DNA from: Sphingomonas sp. 1F27F7B
GTDB taxonomy: Bacteria > Pseudomonadota > Alphaproteobacteria > Sphingomonadales > Sphingomonadaceae
DNA: 64,000 nt
Direction of reading: 5' to 3'
Assembly: GCF_005503355.1 (NCBI RefSeq)
Contig: NZ_SCMK01000009.1
Span: forward strand, 62,001-126,000
The translations under genes were made by a program, and so were the position numbers. Position 1 is the first letter of the stretch. Every line of letters begins with the position of its first letter. Under the pieces are notes generated by a model. The model ran no database searches, was not told where the DNA came from, and saw only the letters and a list, made by a program, of their open reading frames with translations. This document shows, one piece after another, positions 40,257 to 47,782 of the stretch.

Positions 40257-40324
40257 ATCCTCCCCGGGCGGGAGGGGATTTGCGGCGGATGACGAGAGAG
40301 GATTGCGCGTCTAAGACGCCTTCC

Positions 40325-41194
40325 ATGGACCTGATCACTCTCACCGGCGAGCCCTGGGCCGATTACGGGCTCGTCGACAGCGGCCATGGCCGCAAGCTCG
40401 AGCGCTACGGCAAATATCGTTTCATCCGCCCCGAGCCCCAGGCGATGTGGGCGCCCGCGTCCGACAATTGGGACGCGCATGGCGAGTTCATCCCCGGCTC
40501 GGACGAGGATGGCGGCGGCCGCTGGAACCTCACCAGGCCGGTGCCGCGCGAAGGCTGGCCGCTAAGCTGGGAGGAAGTGCGCTTCACCGCGCAGAACACG
40601 CCGTTCCGCCACCTCGCCTTCTTCCCGGACATGTCGCCGGTCTGGCACTGGATGCGCGCGCGGATCGACGGGATGGACGCCCCCGAATGCATGAACCTGT
40701 TCGGCTATACCGGCGTCGGCAGCCTGGCGCTGGCGGCGAAGGGCGCGCGTGTCACCCATGTCGATGCCTCGAAGAAGTCGGTCGCGGAAGGAAAGGCCAA
40801 TGCCGCGCTGTCGGGGATGGAGGACAAGCCCATCCGCTGGATGATCGACGACGCCGCCAAGTTCACCGCGCGCGAGGTGCGGCGCGGGCGGCGCTATGAC
40901 GGGATCATCCTCGATCCACCCAAATGGGGCCGGGGCCCCAATGGCGAAGTGTGGAAGCTGGAGGAGGGCCTGCCCGGGCTGATCGCCGACACCGCGAAGC
41001 TGCTCGATGCGGATTCGCGCTTCCTGTTCCTCACCGTCTATGCCGTGCGCATGTCGGCGCTGGCGATCGGCGAGCTGCTCCGCCAGCATGTCGCGCACCT
41101 GCCCGGCAAGGTGGAATGCGGCGAGCTGGCGGTTCGCGAGGAAGCGCGCGGGCTGGCGCTGCCGACTGCGATCTTCGCGCGCTGGAGCCGCTGA
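40325..41194 (+). CDS. Class I SAM-dependent methyltransferase (RlmI-like, rRNA type)
   Basis: Protein of 289 residues. MNLFGYTGVGSLALAAKGA is the SAM-binding loop, THVDASKKSV is motif II, and DGIILDPPKWGRGPNGE has the DPP.(K/Y) catalytic motif of the RlmI/YccW group that methylates rRNA cytosines. No PUA domain is seen. An in-frame ATG at 40289, with GGAGGGG upstream, would add 12 residues and cannot be excluded. Confidence 0.83.
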   Translation: MDLITLTGEPWADYGLVDSGHGRKLERYGKYRFIRPEPQAMWAPASDNWDAHGEFIPGSDEDGGGRWNLTRPVPREGWPLSWEEVRFTAQNTPFRHLAFFPDMSPVWHWMRARIDGMDAPECMNLFGYTGVGSLALAAKGARVTHVDASKKSVAEGKANAALSGMEDKPIRWMIDDAAKFTAREVRRGRRYDGIILDPPKWGRGPNGEVWKLEEGLPGLIADTAKLLDADSRFLFLTVYAVRMSALAIGELLRQHVAHLPGKVECGELAVREEARGLALPTAIFARWSR

Positions 41195-41490
41195 TGGGGC
41201 TGTCGGTCTTCCTCGCCACTGCGGTGGCCGACGCCGTCGAAGGCCGCCGGCCCGGCGCGCGCCATGCCATGCTGATCTATGTTTCGGCCGACAGCTTCGA
41301 GGAGGCCCAGCCCAAGGCCGCCGGAGTCGCGCTCGGCGCGGGCTGGATGCTGGTGCGCCTGGAAAAGGGCATGGAAGTCGCCGATCCCGCCGCGACCGAA
41401 GACCCGGTGCTGCGCGCCGCCGCCGCGACGGCGCTGGCCGAGGGTTCGGCGATGGTGGTGTATGGCGACGAGCTTCCGCCCGAGGCTTAG
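41194..41490 (+). CDS. Hypothetical protein of 98 residues
   Basis: Starts at ATG 41194 in a TGATG junction with the methyltransferase stop. The sequence (MGLSVFLATAVADAVEGRRP...GDELPPEA) is soluble, Ala-rich and has no motif I recognise. Tight coupling suggests it is real and co-expressed with the methyltransferase. Confidence 0.65.
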   Translation: MGLSVFLATAVADAVEGRRPGARHAMLIYVSADSFEEAQPKAAGVALGAGWMLVRLEKGMEVADPAATEDPVLRAAAATALAEGSAMVVYGDELPPEA

Positions 41491-41493
41491 GCT

Positions 41494-42003
41494 TCAGCGG
41501 CGCCGGCGTGCCGCCTCGCGCGCATTCCAATTGGCACTTCGGCCGCCAATGCCCGGGCAGGCATAGGTCGCATCGTCGGTCTGCACGAGCACGACCAGGA
41601 TATGGCCGAAGAGCAGATGGTCGCGCGACGCCGATTCGAAGATGTCGAGCAGCGCATGCGCGCGATCCCGATCCGCGTCCGCGATCAAATGAAACCCGTC
41701 AAGGACCAGCGCGCTCTTGCCCGACGATCCGAAGGGATAGCCGGCCATCGCGTCGTTCAATGCATCGAGATTGCCAGACCAGGGCAGGTAGCCAAACTGA
41801 TCTTGCCAGCGCAACAGATCGGCGAATTGCCGCTCGAAGCCGGGGCTCCCGTCGCGACAGGATATCTCGGCCAGCGCATAGCCCAGCGCAGCCAGATCGG
41901 CACAGGCATCGGCCAGTATCTCGGGGCTGTGGAACAGGTTGACCGCACCGTTCTGAAGTAGCGGCCAATCGGCCCGGTCATGACGATCGCCTTCGGCGAA
42001 CAT
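41494..42003 (-). CDS. Barstar-like (RNase inhibitor family) protein
   Basis: Protein of 169 residues. LPWSGNLDALNDAMAGYP matches the conserved barstar core (W-G-x-N-L-D-A-L-x-D), and SALVLDGFHLIA and FGHILVVLVQTDD fit its beta strands. The N-terminal part (about 1-75) is longer than classical barstar (~90 residues). ATG 42003 overlaps the ccmB stop (TGATG), so it is the last gene of the ccm operon. The family binds ribonucleases of barnase type; no such nuclease is nearby, so a different partner or role is possible. Confidence 0.75.
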   Translation of the reverse strand: MFAEGDRHDRADWPLLQNGAVNLFHSPEILADACADLAALGYALAEISCRDGSPGFERQFADLLRWQDQFGYLPWSGNLDALNDAMAGYPFGSSGKSALVLDGFHLIADADRDRAHALLDIFESASRDHLLFGHILVVLVQTDDATYACPGIGGRSANWNAREAARRRR

Positions 42004-42641
42004 CAGCTCCGCCCCATCCGGATCGCCGCACCCGCCACGAACGGGCAGCCGGCCACCAGCACCAGGCTCACTGCGCCGAGCAGCTTGAGTGCGCCGGGTT
42101 GATCGGCGGTGGCGCCGAAGATCAGCAGCGGGACGGCGAAGGGCAGCATCACCAGACCGGCCAGCGCGCCCGCGCCGCGCAGGCCCGCGACCAGCGCCGC
42201 GGTGGCGACGCCCAGCGCCGCCAGCCCCGGCGTGCCGGCCAGCAGCGCGAGCAGCAAGGGTGCCAGCGCCGCGCCGGGAAGCTGGAGCAGCCCCGCGGCG
42301 ATCACCGTCGCGGCGAGCAGGGCGGGCGCGAAACCGAGCCAATGGCCGGCGACCTTGGCGGCGGCCACCCCGGCATCGGGCAGGCCGCGCACCGCGAACT
42401 GATCGAGCACCCCGCTCTCCAGGTCGGGCGACACCAGCCGCTCGACCGGCAGCAGCGCCGCGAGCAGTGCCGCCGCCCAGATCACGCCTGGCGCGATACG
42501 CCCGAGCAGTTTCGGATCGGGGCCGATCGCAAAGGGAAAGAGGATCGCCACCAGCAGGAAAAAGACCAGGGGGAGCACCATCCCGCCGGTGCTCCACGCA
42601 CGCCGCAGCTCGCGCCGGACGATCGCGGCATAGGGGCTCAC
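42003..42641 (-). CDS. ccmB: Heme exporter subunit B
   Basis: Membrane protein of 212 residues with six helices. The N-terminal RRELRRAWSTGGMVLPLVFFLL, LLPVERLVSPDLESGVLDQ and the C-terminal FAVPLLIFG motif are typical CcmB features. Together with CcmA it forms the ABC part of the cytochrome c maturation heme release complex. GTG 42641 overlaps the ccmA stop. ccmC is not adjacent. Confidence 0.92.
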   Translation of the reverse strand: MSPYAAIVRRELRRAWSTGGMVLPLVFFLLVAILFPFAIGPDPKLLGRIAPGVIWAAALLAALLPVERLVSPDLESGVLDQFAVRGLPDAGVAAAKVAGHWLGFAPALLAATVIAAGLLQLPGAALAPLLLALLAGTPGLAALGVATAALVAGLRGAGALAGLVMLPFAVPLLIFGATADQPGALKLLGAVSLVLVAGCPFVAGAAIRMGRS

Positions 42642-43204
42642 AGGCGCACCGCCCGGGCGTCGGGAAGCGCGATCGGCAGATGCGTCGCGACCAGGGCGAT
42701 GCCGCCGGCTGCCCGGTGACGGGCGATCAGGCCCTCGAGCAAGGCGACCGAAGCGGCGTCGAGCCCGTTGGCCGGCTCGTCGAGCAGCCAGATCGGCGCG
42801 GCGCTCGCCACCACCCGCGCCAGCGCGGCGCGGCGGCGCTGTCCGGTGGAGAGCATGCGGACGGGAACCGGGGCGAGATCGGCGAGATCCACTGCCGCCA
42901 GCGCGGCACCGATCGCGTCGCGGCGGCCGTCGAGCCCCGCCCAGAAGCCCAGCGCGGCGCGGAGCGGCAGCTCGGGGTCGAGCGCGGCGGCCTCCGCCAT
43001 CAGCGCGCAGGCGCCTTCCCGCTCGATTCGGCCCGCGGCGGGCGCGAGCAGGCCGGCGGCGATGCGGATCAGGCTCGATTTGCCGATACCGTTCGGACCG
43101 GTGACGAGCGCGGCCTCGCCGGCGGCGAGCGCGAGGTCGAGCCCCTCGAACAACAGCCTTCCCCCGCGCAGGCACGCGACGCCGCGAAGGGCCAGGGCGC
43201 TCAC
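42638..43204 (-). CDS. ccmA: Heme exporter ATP-binding subunit A
   Basis: ABC ATPase of about 188 residues, short as usual for CcmA. Walker A is GPNGIGKSS, the signature motif LSTGQRRR, Walker B IWLLDEPANGLD. GTG 43204 overlaps the stop of the metallopeptidase gene. Confidence 0.93.
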   Translation of the reverse strand: MSALALRGVACLRGGRLLFEGLDLALAAGEAALVTGPNGIGKSSLIRIAAGLLAPAAGRIEREGACALMAEAAALDPELPLRAALGFWAGLDGRRDAIGAALAAVDLADLAPVPVRMLSTGQRRRAALARVVASAAPIWLLDEPANGLDAASVALLEGLIARHRAAGGIALVATHLPIALPDARAVRL

Positions 43205-43593
43205 TCGGCCGAATCTTCCAGCGCGTGCATGTCGTCGTCGGAAAGCCCGAAATGATGGCCGACCTCGTGCACCACCACATGCGTGATCAGCGCTTCGAGC
43301 GTAACCCCGGTATGCACCCATTCGTCGAGCAGCGGGCGGCGATAGAGATGGATCTCGTCGGGCATGGTCACCCCGTCCCAGGCCGATTTCTCGCCCATCG
43401 GCCGGCCGCGATACAGGCCGGTCAGGTCGAACGGATCCTCGATGCCCATCGCGTCGAGCGTCTCGTCATCGGCGAAATCCTCGACCATCAGTACGATGTC
43501 GGCAAGGTGGTGCTGAAACGGCTCGGGGATACGCGCGAGCGCGGCGCGGGCAAGCGCCTCGATCATGGCGGCGTCTGGGGCTTGCCCGGTCAT
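43201..43593 (-). CDS. Zincin-like metallopeptidase family protein (DUF1025-type)
   Basis: Protein of 130 residues. HEVGHHFGLSDDDM at the C-terminus is an HExxH zinc site of the minimal zincin family, and the preceding Asp-rich region and EIHLYRRPLLDEW are typical of the family. Most members have no characterised substrate. Start ATG 43593; a second Met at 43566 is possible. First gene of the ccmAB/barstar operon. Confidence 0.82.
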   Translation of the reverse strand: MTGQAPDAAMIEALARAALARIPEPFQHHLADIVLMVEDFADDETLDAMGIEDPFDLTGLYRGRPMGEKSAWDGVTMPDEIHLYRRPLLDEWVHTGVTLEALITHVVVHEVGHHFGLSDDDMHALEDSAE

Positions 43594-43641
43594 GCCGCCG
43601 GGAATAGGCCGGGGAACGGAGCTACGGCAAGGAGGCAGTGA

Positions 43642-43929
43642 ATGGTGGCGCGTCTGACGGATGGACTTCGCGAGGAATCGCTCGCGGCGCTCCCGGACTG
43701 GACCTGGGATCCGGCGCGCGACGCGATCACCCGCCGCTTCGAGTTCGCCGACTTCAACCAGGCGTTCGGCTTCATGGCCCGCGTGGCGCTGCTCGCGGAA
43801 AAGGCGGACCATCATCCCGAATGGTCGAACGTGTGGAACAAGGTCGACATCCTGCTGACCACGCATGACGCGGACGGGCTCTCCACTCGCGACATCCAGA
43901 TGGCGCAGGCGATCGACGCGCTGCTCTAG
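43642..43929 (+). CDS. phhB: 4a-hydroxytetrahydrobiopterin dehydratase
   Basis: Protein of 95 residues. The active-site motif [20 protein letters not shown] is present, with the third His of the triad in it. It recycles pterin after aromatic hydroxylation, but a phenylalanine hydroxylase is not seen here. AAGGAGG (43629-43635) precedes ATG 43642. The next 156 bp (43930-44085) hold no gene I can support. Confidence 0.92.
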   Translation: MVARLTDGLREESLAALPDWTWDPARDAITRRFEFADFNQAFGFMARVALLAEKADHHPEWSNVWNKVDILLTTHDADGLSTRDIQMAQAIDALL

Positions 43930-44085
43930 GGGCTGTCGCCATTTGGTTTGCAATGCCGGATCGCCTGCTTGGCTCGACCGGCCGGACTTCCGCCCGGTCG
44001 CTCTTCGACCAGTCGGAAATGGGATCAGCGCACGTAACAGGATTGCGCGCTGCGCGCCGATCCGGCCGAATCGGCGGGATCGGGC

Positions 44086-44574
44086 CTAGCCCCCGCAGCG
44101 CAGCTTGCTGGCGCGCGCATAGTCCGCCGCCAGCCGGTCGGTGTCGGCGGCATAGGGCCTGGGCAATTCGGCCTTGATCCGGGTCCAGACGGCCGCGCCG
44201 CCGGGCGTGCAGATCACCCGCACGAAATCCAGTCCCTGGCCCTGCTCGTAATGCGCGCGTGGCATCAGCCCTTCCTGGACACGGGCCCAGATCTGATAGG
44301 TCGCCCAGCCATGTTCGCGCATCAGATAGTCGAAGCGCAGCTTGTCGGCGGGGTCGAGCGGCCGGCTGCCGTCCATGCCCGCCCGGAACATCTCGGCAAT
44401 GTCGCGCGAGCCGTAGATCGAAGCGCGGAAGGACGCCCATTGCGCCTGGGTGTCGTTCGCTTCGCTGCGCGCCGCCACGCGGTTGCTCTCGTAGAGCTGG
44501 ATCCCGACGAACACGAGCGACAGCACCACCGCGAGCGCGCTGACGATCTGCCCGACGAACGCCCAATATTCCAT
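44086..44574 (-). CDS. Membrane-anchored protein of unknown function
   Basis: Protein of about 162 residues. An N-terminal hydrophobic helix (FVGQIVSALAVVLSLVFVGIQ) is followed by a helical, soluble domain with alternating Trp and acidic residues (MREHGWATYQIWARVQEGL) and a single C-terminal Cys (KLRCGG). I recognise no family. It runs in the same direction as the SDR gene, 50 bp downstream of it. Confidence 0.7.
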   Translation of the reverse strand: MEYWAFVGQIVSALAVVLSLVFVGIQLYESNRVAARSEANDTQAQWASFRASIYGSRDIAEMFRAGMDGSRPLDPADKLRFDYLMREHGWATYQIWARVQEGLMPRAHYEQGQGLDFVRVICTPGGAAVWTRIKAELPRPYAADTDRLAADYARASKLRCGG

Positions 44575-44624
44575 CCGGTCGCGGTGAAAGATCGGGCGCC
44601 GGGAAGCGCCCCCTTCCCGTCCGC

Positions 44625-45404
44625 TCACTTGAACGCCCGGCGCTGGAGCTTGCGCAGCGTGCCGGGCATCCAGCGCGCCATGAACCAGAGGCGATGCGCG
44701 GTCTTGCCCACGCGGGTGTGCACGTCGCGGCGGATGTCGAGCATGTGGCGGACGGTCTTCACCACTTCCTCGACCGGCGTGATCTCCAGCCCGGCCGCGC
44801 GCACCGATTCGCGCACGTTGCGGTTCGAATCCTGGGTGACGTGGTTGAGCAGCGGCGTCTCGATGAAGCTCGGCATCAGCGAGCCGACATAGATGCCCTC
44901 CTGCCCCCATTCGGCATTGAGCGCCTCGGCGAAGCCGCGCATCGCGAACTTGCCGGCGCTGTAGATCGACATGCCCGCATTGCCCGAGATGCCGGCGGCC
45001 GAGCTGGTGACGATCATCGCCGATCCGGGCGTTGCCTTGAGCAGCGGGTGCGCCGCGCGGGCGCCGTTGACGACGCCGTTGATGTTGATCGAAAGGCCGC
45101 GGTCGATGTCAGCGTCGGACATGGTCTCGAGCTGGCCGCCCACCGCGATGCCGGCATTGTTGAACAGGAAGTCGAGCCGGCCGCCGCTCTTGCCCGCGAA
45201 ATCGGCGAGCGCGGCCCTCCAGGCATCGCGGTCGCGCACGTCCATCGCATAGGTCTCGGCGCCCGGGATCGCGGCCTTCGCCGCCTCCAGCCCCGCCGCG
45301 TTGACATCGGCCAGGCCGACCAGCCAGCCGTCCGCCGCCAGGCTCCTGGCGACGGCGAGACCGATACCCGATGCGCCGCCCGTGATGAATGCCGCCTTGG
45401 CCAT
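44625..45404 (-). CDS. Short-chain dehydrogenase/reductase
   Basis: Classical SDR of about 259 residues. The NAD(P) motif is ITGGASGIGLAVA, FNNAGIAVGG and the catalytic tetrad S-Y-K appear as SSAAGISGNAGMSIYSAGKFA (Tyr and Lys present). Asp in GLADVNAAG suggests NAD preference. An in-frame ATG at 45419 adds MEGEA; GGAGGGTGAGG upstream favours 45404. Substrate unknown. Confidence 0.87.
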   Translation of the reverse strand: MAKAAFITGGASGIGLAVARSLAADGWLVGLADVNAAGLEAAKAAIPGAETYAMDVRDRDAWRAALADFAGKSGGRLDFLFNNAGIAVGGQLETMSDADIDRGLSININGVVNGARAAHPLLKATPGSAMIVTSSAAGISGNAGMSIYSAGKFAMRGFAEALNAEWGQEGIYVGSLMPSFIETPLLNHVTQDSNRNVRESVRAAGLEITPVEEVVKTVRHMLDIRRDVHTRVGKTAHRLWFMARWMPGTLRKLQRRAFK

Positions 45405-45458
45405 TGCCTCACCCTCCATCTTTGACCTTTGGCATTTCATCCCGCACAAAGCGCCGCG

Positions 45459-46226
45459 ATGCCAGAGCAAAGCCGCTCCGTTACCTTCAAAAATGTCAGC
45501 AAGGTCTGGCCTGGGGGTGTGAGGGCCGTGGACGGCGTGTCGCTGGACGTGGCGGCGGGCAGCTTCGTGGCGCTGGTCGGGGCCTCGGGATCGGGCAAGT
45601 CGACCTTGCTCAAGATGGTCAACCGGCTGATCGAGCCGAGCACGGGCGCGGTGCTGGTGGGCGACGCACCAGTGGACGCCGGCCCCGCGCCGGAGCTGCG
45701 GCGGCGGATCGGCTATGTCTTCCAGAATGTCGGGCTGTTCCCGCACATGCGCGTCGCCGAGAATGTCGCGATCGGGCTGCGGCTGGCAGGCGAGAAGGAC
45801 ACGGCCGAGCGGGTTCGCGAGCTGCTGGAGCTGGTCGAGCTTTCGCCCGAAATGGCCGGGCGCATGCCGGATGCGCTTTCGGGCGGCCAGCGCCAGCGCA
45901 TCGGCGTGGCGCGGGCGCTGGCGACGGGGCCCGGCATATTGCTGATGGACGAGCCCTTCGGCGCGCTCGATCCCGTCACCCGCGACGGGCTTGGCACGGC
46001 GATCCGCGCGCTGCACGATCGGATGGGCCTCACCACGATCCTCGTCACGCACGACATGGCCGAGGCGCTGCTGCTCGCCGATCGGGTGCTGGTGATGGAG
46101 CAGGGCCGGATCGTTGCCGATGCCACGCCGCGCGAGCTGCTCGCCGGCAAGGGCGGCGCGGTGGCGGACGCGCTGGTCGCCGTGCCGCGCGCGCAGGCGC
46201 ACCGGCTGGCGGAGCTGGAGGAATGA
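45459..46226 (+). CDS. Osmoprotectant-type ABC transporter ATP-binding protein
   Basis: Protein of about 255 residues, OpuCA-like without CBS domains. Walker A GASGSGKST, Q-loop FQNVGLFPHM, signature LSGGQRQR, Walker B ILLMDEPFGALD. It overlaps the downstream permease gene by 4 bp (ATGA). Substrates of the class are glycine betaine, choline or carnitine. Confidence 0.9.
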   Translation: MPEQSRSVTFKNVSKVWPGGVRAVDGVSLDVAAGSFVALVGASGSGKSTLLKMVNRLIEPSTGAVLVGDAPVDAGPAPELRRRIGYVFQNVGLFPHMRVAENVAIGLRLAGEKDTAERVRELLELVELSPEMAGRMPDALSGGQRQRIGVARALATGPGILLMDEPFGALDPVTRDGLGTAIRALHDRMGLTTILVTHDMAEALLLADRVLVMEQGRIVADATPRELLAGKGGAVADALVAVPRAQAHRLAELEE

Positions 46227-47740
46227 ACGCACTGGCCCGGGTGCCCGAGCTGCTGGCGCAGCATCTGCTGCTGGCGCTGGCCGCGCTGCTGCTCGGACTG
46301 GTAGTGGCGCTGCCGCTGGCGGTGTTCTCGGCACGCAACAGGATCGTGGGGCGAATCGCGCTGGGCTTTGCCAGCCTGGTCCAGACCATTCCGAGCTTGG
46401 CGTTGCTGGCGCTCTTCTACCCGGTCCTGCTCTCGCTCTCGGCCCTGGTCGGGGGCGGCATTCCTGCGCTGGGCTTTCTGCCTTCGCTGCTGGCGCTGTC
46501 GCTCTACGCATTGCTGCCGATCCTGCGGAACGGCGTGACCGGGCTGGCGAACATCGATCCCGCGGTGATCGAGGCGGCGGACGGCGTGGGGATGACGGCG
46601 GCGCAGAAGCTGCGGCTGGTCGAGGCGCCGCTGGTGCTGCCGGTGCTGATGGCCGGCATCCGCACCGCCGCGGTGTGGACGATCGGCGCGGCGACGCTCT
46701 CCACCACGGTCGGCCAGCCGAGCCTGGGCGACCTGATCTTCGCCGGCCTGCAGACGCAGAACTGGTCGCTGGTGCTGACCGGCTGCATCGCCGCCGCCGC
46801 ACTCGCGCTGGCGGTGGACGGGCTGCTGGGGCTCGCCGAGCACGGCATCGCGCAGCGGAAGCGGGGCCTGATCTGGGGCAGCCTCGGCACGCTGCTGGTC
46901 GCCGTGGCGATCGCGCTGATCCCCGCCCTGCCCGCGGCGCGCGGCACCGTCACCATCGGCGCCAAGGGCTTTTCCGAGCAATATATCCTCGCCCGGCTGA
47001 TCGGGCACCGTCTGGAAGCGGCGGGATACAAGGTCCGCTACCGCGAGGGGCTGGGCTCGGCAGTCGCGTTCAGCGCGCTCGCGAGCGGCGATGTCGACGT
47101 CTATGTCGATTATTCGGGCACGATCTGGACCAACCAGATGCAGCGCCGCGACGTGCCGCCGCGCGACGCCATCGTGCGCGGCGTCACGGATTGGGCCCGC
47201 GACCGGCACGTGACGCTGCTCGGCTCGCTCGGCTTCGAGAACGCCTATGCCTTCGCCATGCGCGGGGACGACGCCAGGAAGCGCGGCATCGCCAGCATCG
47301 CCGATCTCGCGCCCGTGGCGGGCAGCCTCAACCTCGCCACCGATGTGGAATTCCTCGAACGCCCCGAATGGGCAGCGGTGAAGAAGGCCTACGGCCTGAG
47401 CTTCAAGTCCGCCCACCCCTATCAGCCGACCTTCATGTACCGCGCCCTCGCCTCCGGCACGGCCGATGTGATCCCCGCCTTCTCATCGGACGGCAGGATC
47501 GCGGCGGACAAGCTCGCCATATTGACCGATCCGAAGGGCGCGATCCCCGGCTATGACGCGATCCTGCTGCTCGCCCCCGCCCGCGCCAACGACCTGCGCT
47601 TCCAGGCCGCGCTCAAGCCGTTGATCGGCGCGATCCCGGTCGAGCGCATGCGCGAAGCCAATTACATGGTCGATCGTGACAGCGGCAAGGCCAGCCCCGA
47701 CGATGCGGCGCGCTGGCTCGAACGTGGACTCGCCCGATGA
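46223..47740 (+). CDS. Fused permease and substrate-binding protein of an osmoprotectant ABC importer
   Basis: Protein of 505 residues. The first ~210 residues form a binding-protein-dependent permease (VQTIPSLALLALFYPV, EAADGVGMTAAQKLRLVEAPL as the EAA motif). After a final helix (about 225-245) an OpuAC-type binding domain follows (TVTIGAKGFSEQYILARLIG, DVYVDYSGTIWTNQM). Fusion of permease and binding domain tethers the receptor to the membrane. One permease gene must homodimerise. No regulator is visible. Confidence 0.9.
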   Translation: MNALARVPELLAQHLLLALAALLLGLVVALPLAVFSARNRIVGRIALGFASLVQTIPSLALLALFYPVLLSLSALVGGGIPALGFLPSLLALSLYALLPILRNGVTGLANIDPAVIEAADGVGMTAAQKLRLVEAPLVLPVLMAGIRTAAVWTIGAATLSTTVGQPSLGDLIFAGLQTQNWSLVLTGCIAAAALALAVDGLLGLAEHGIAQRKRGLIWGSLGTLLVAVAIALIPALPAARGTVTIGAKGFSEQYILARLIGHRLEAAGYKVRYREGLGSAVAFSALASGDVDVYVDYSGTIWTNQMQRRDVPPRDAIVRGVTDWARDRHVTLLGSLGFENAYAFAMRGDDARKRGIASIADLAPVAGSLNLATDVEFLERPEWAAVKKAYGLSFKSAHPYQPTFMYRALASGTADVIPAFSSDGRIAADKLAILTDPKGAIPGYDAILLLAPARANDLRFQAALKPLIGAIPVERMREANYMVDRDSGKASPDDAARWLERGLAR

Positions 47741-47744
47741 ATTT

Positions 47745-47760
47745 CTGTTATCGCTACCAG
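47745..47760. promoter_or_regulatory. Operator-like palindrome upstream of the GH3 gene
   Basis: CTGTTATCGCTACCAG is an imperfect 16-bp palindrome (6 of 8 positions match between arms) with a central CG, the usual form of a LacI-family operator. It lies 22 bp before the GH3 start codon and closely resembles a palindrome upstream of the dehydrogenase gene at 53239. Confidence 0.5.
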
Positions 47761-47782
47761 AATATAAAAAGAGGAGAGTGAA

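Noticed and set aside
40258..40281. GC hairpin after thrC considered as a terminator
   Set aside because: The stem is only six base pairs and lacks a T-run, and its right arm contains the GGAGGGG that may serve as ribosome site for the alternative methyltransferase start.
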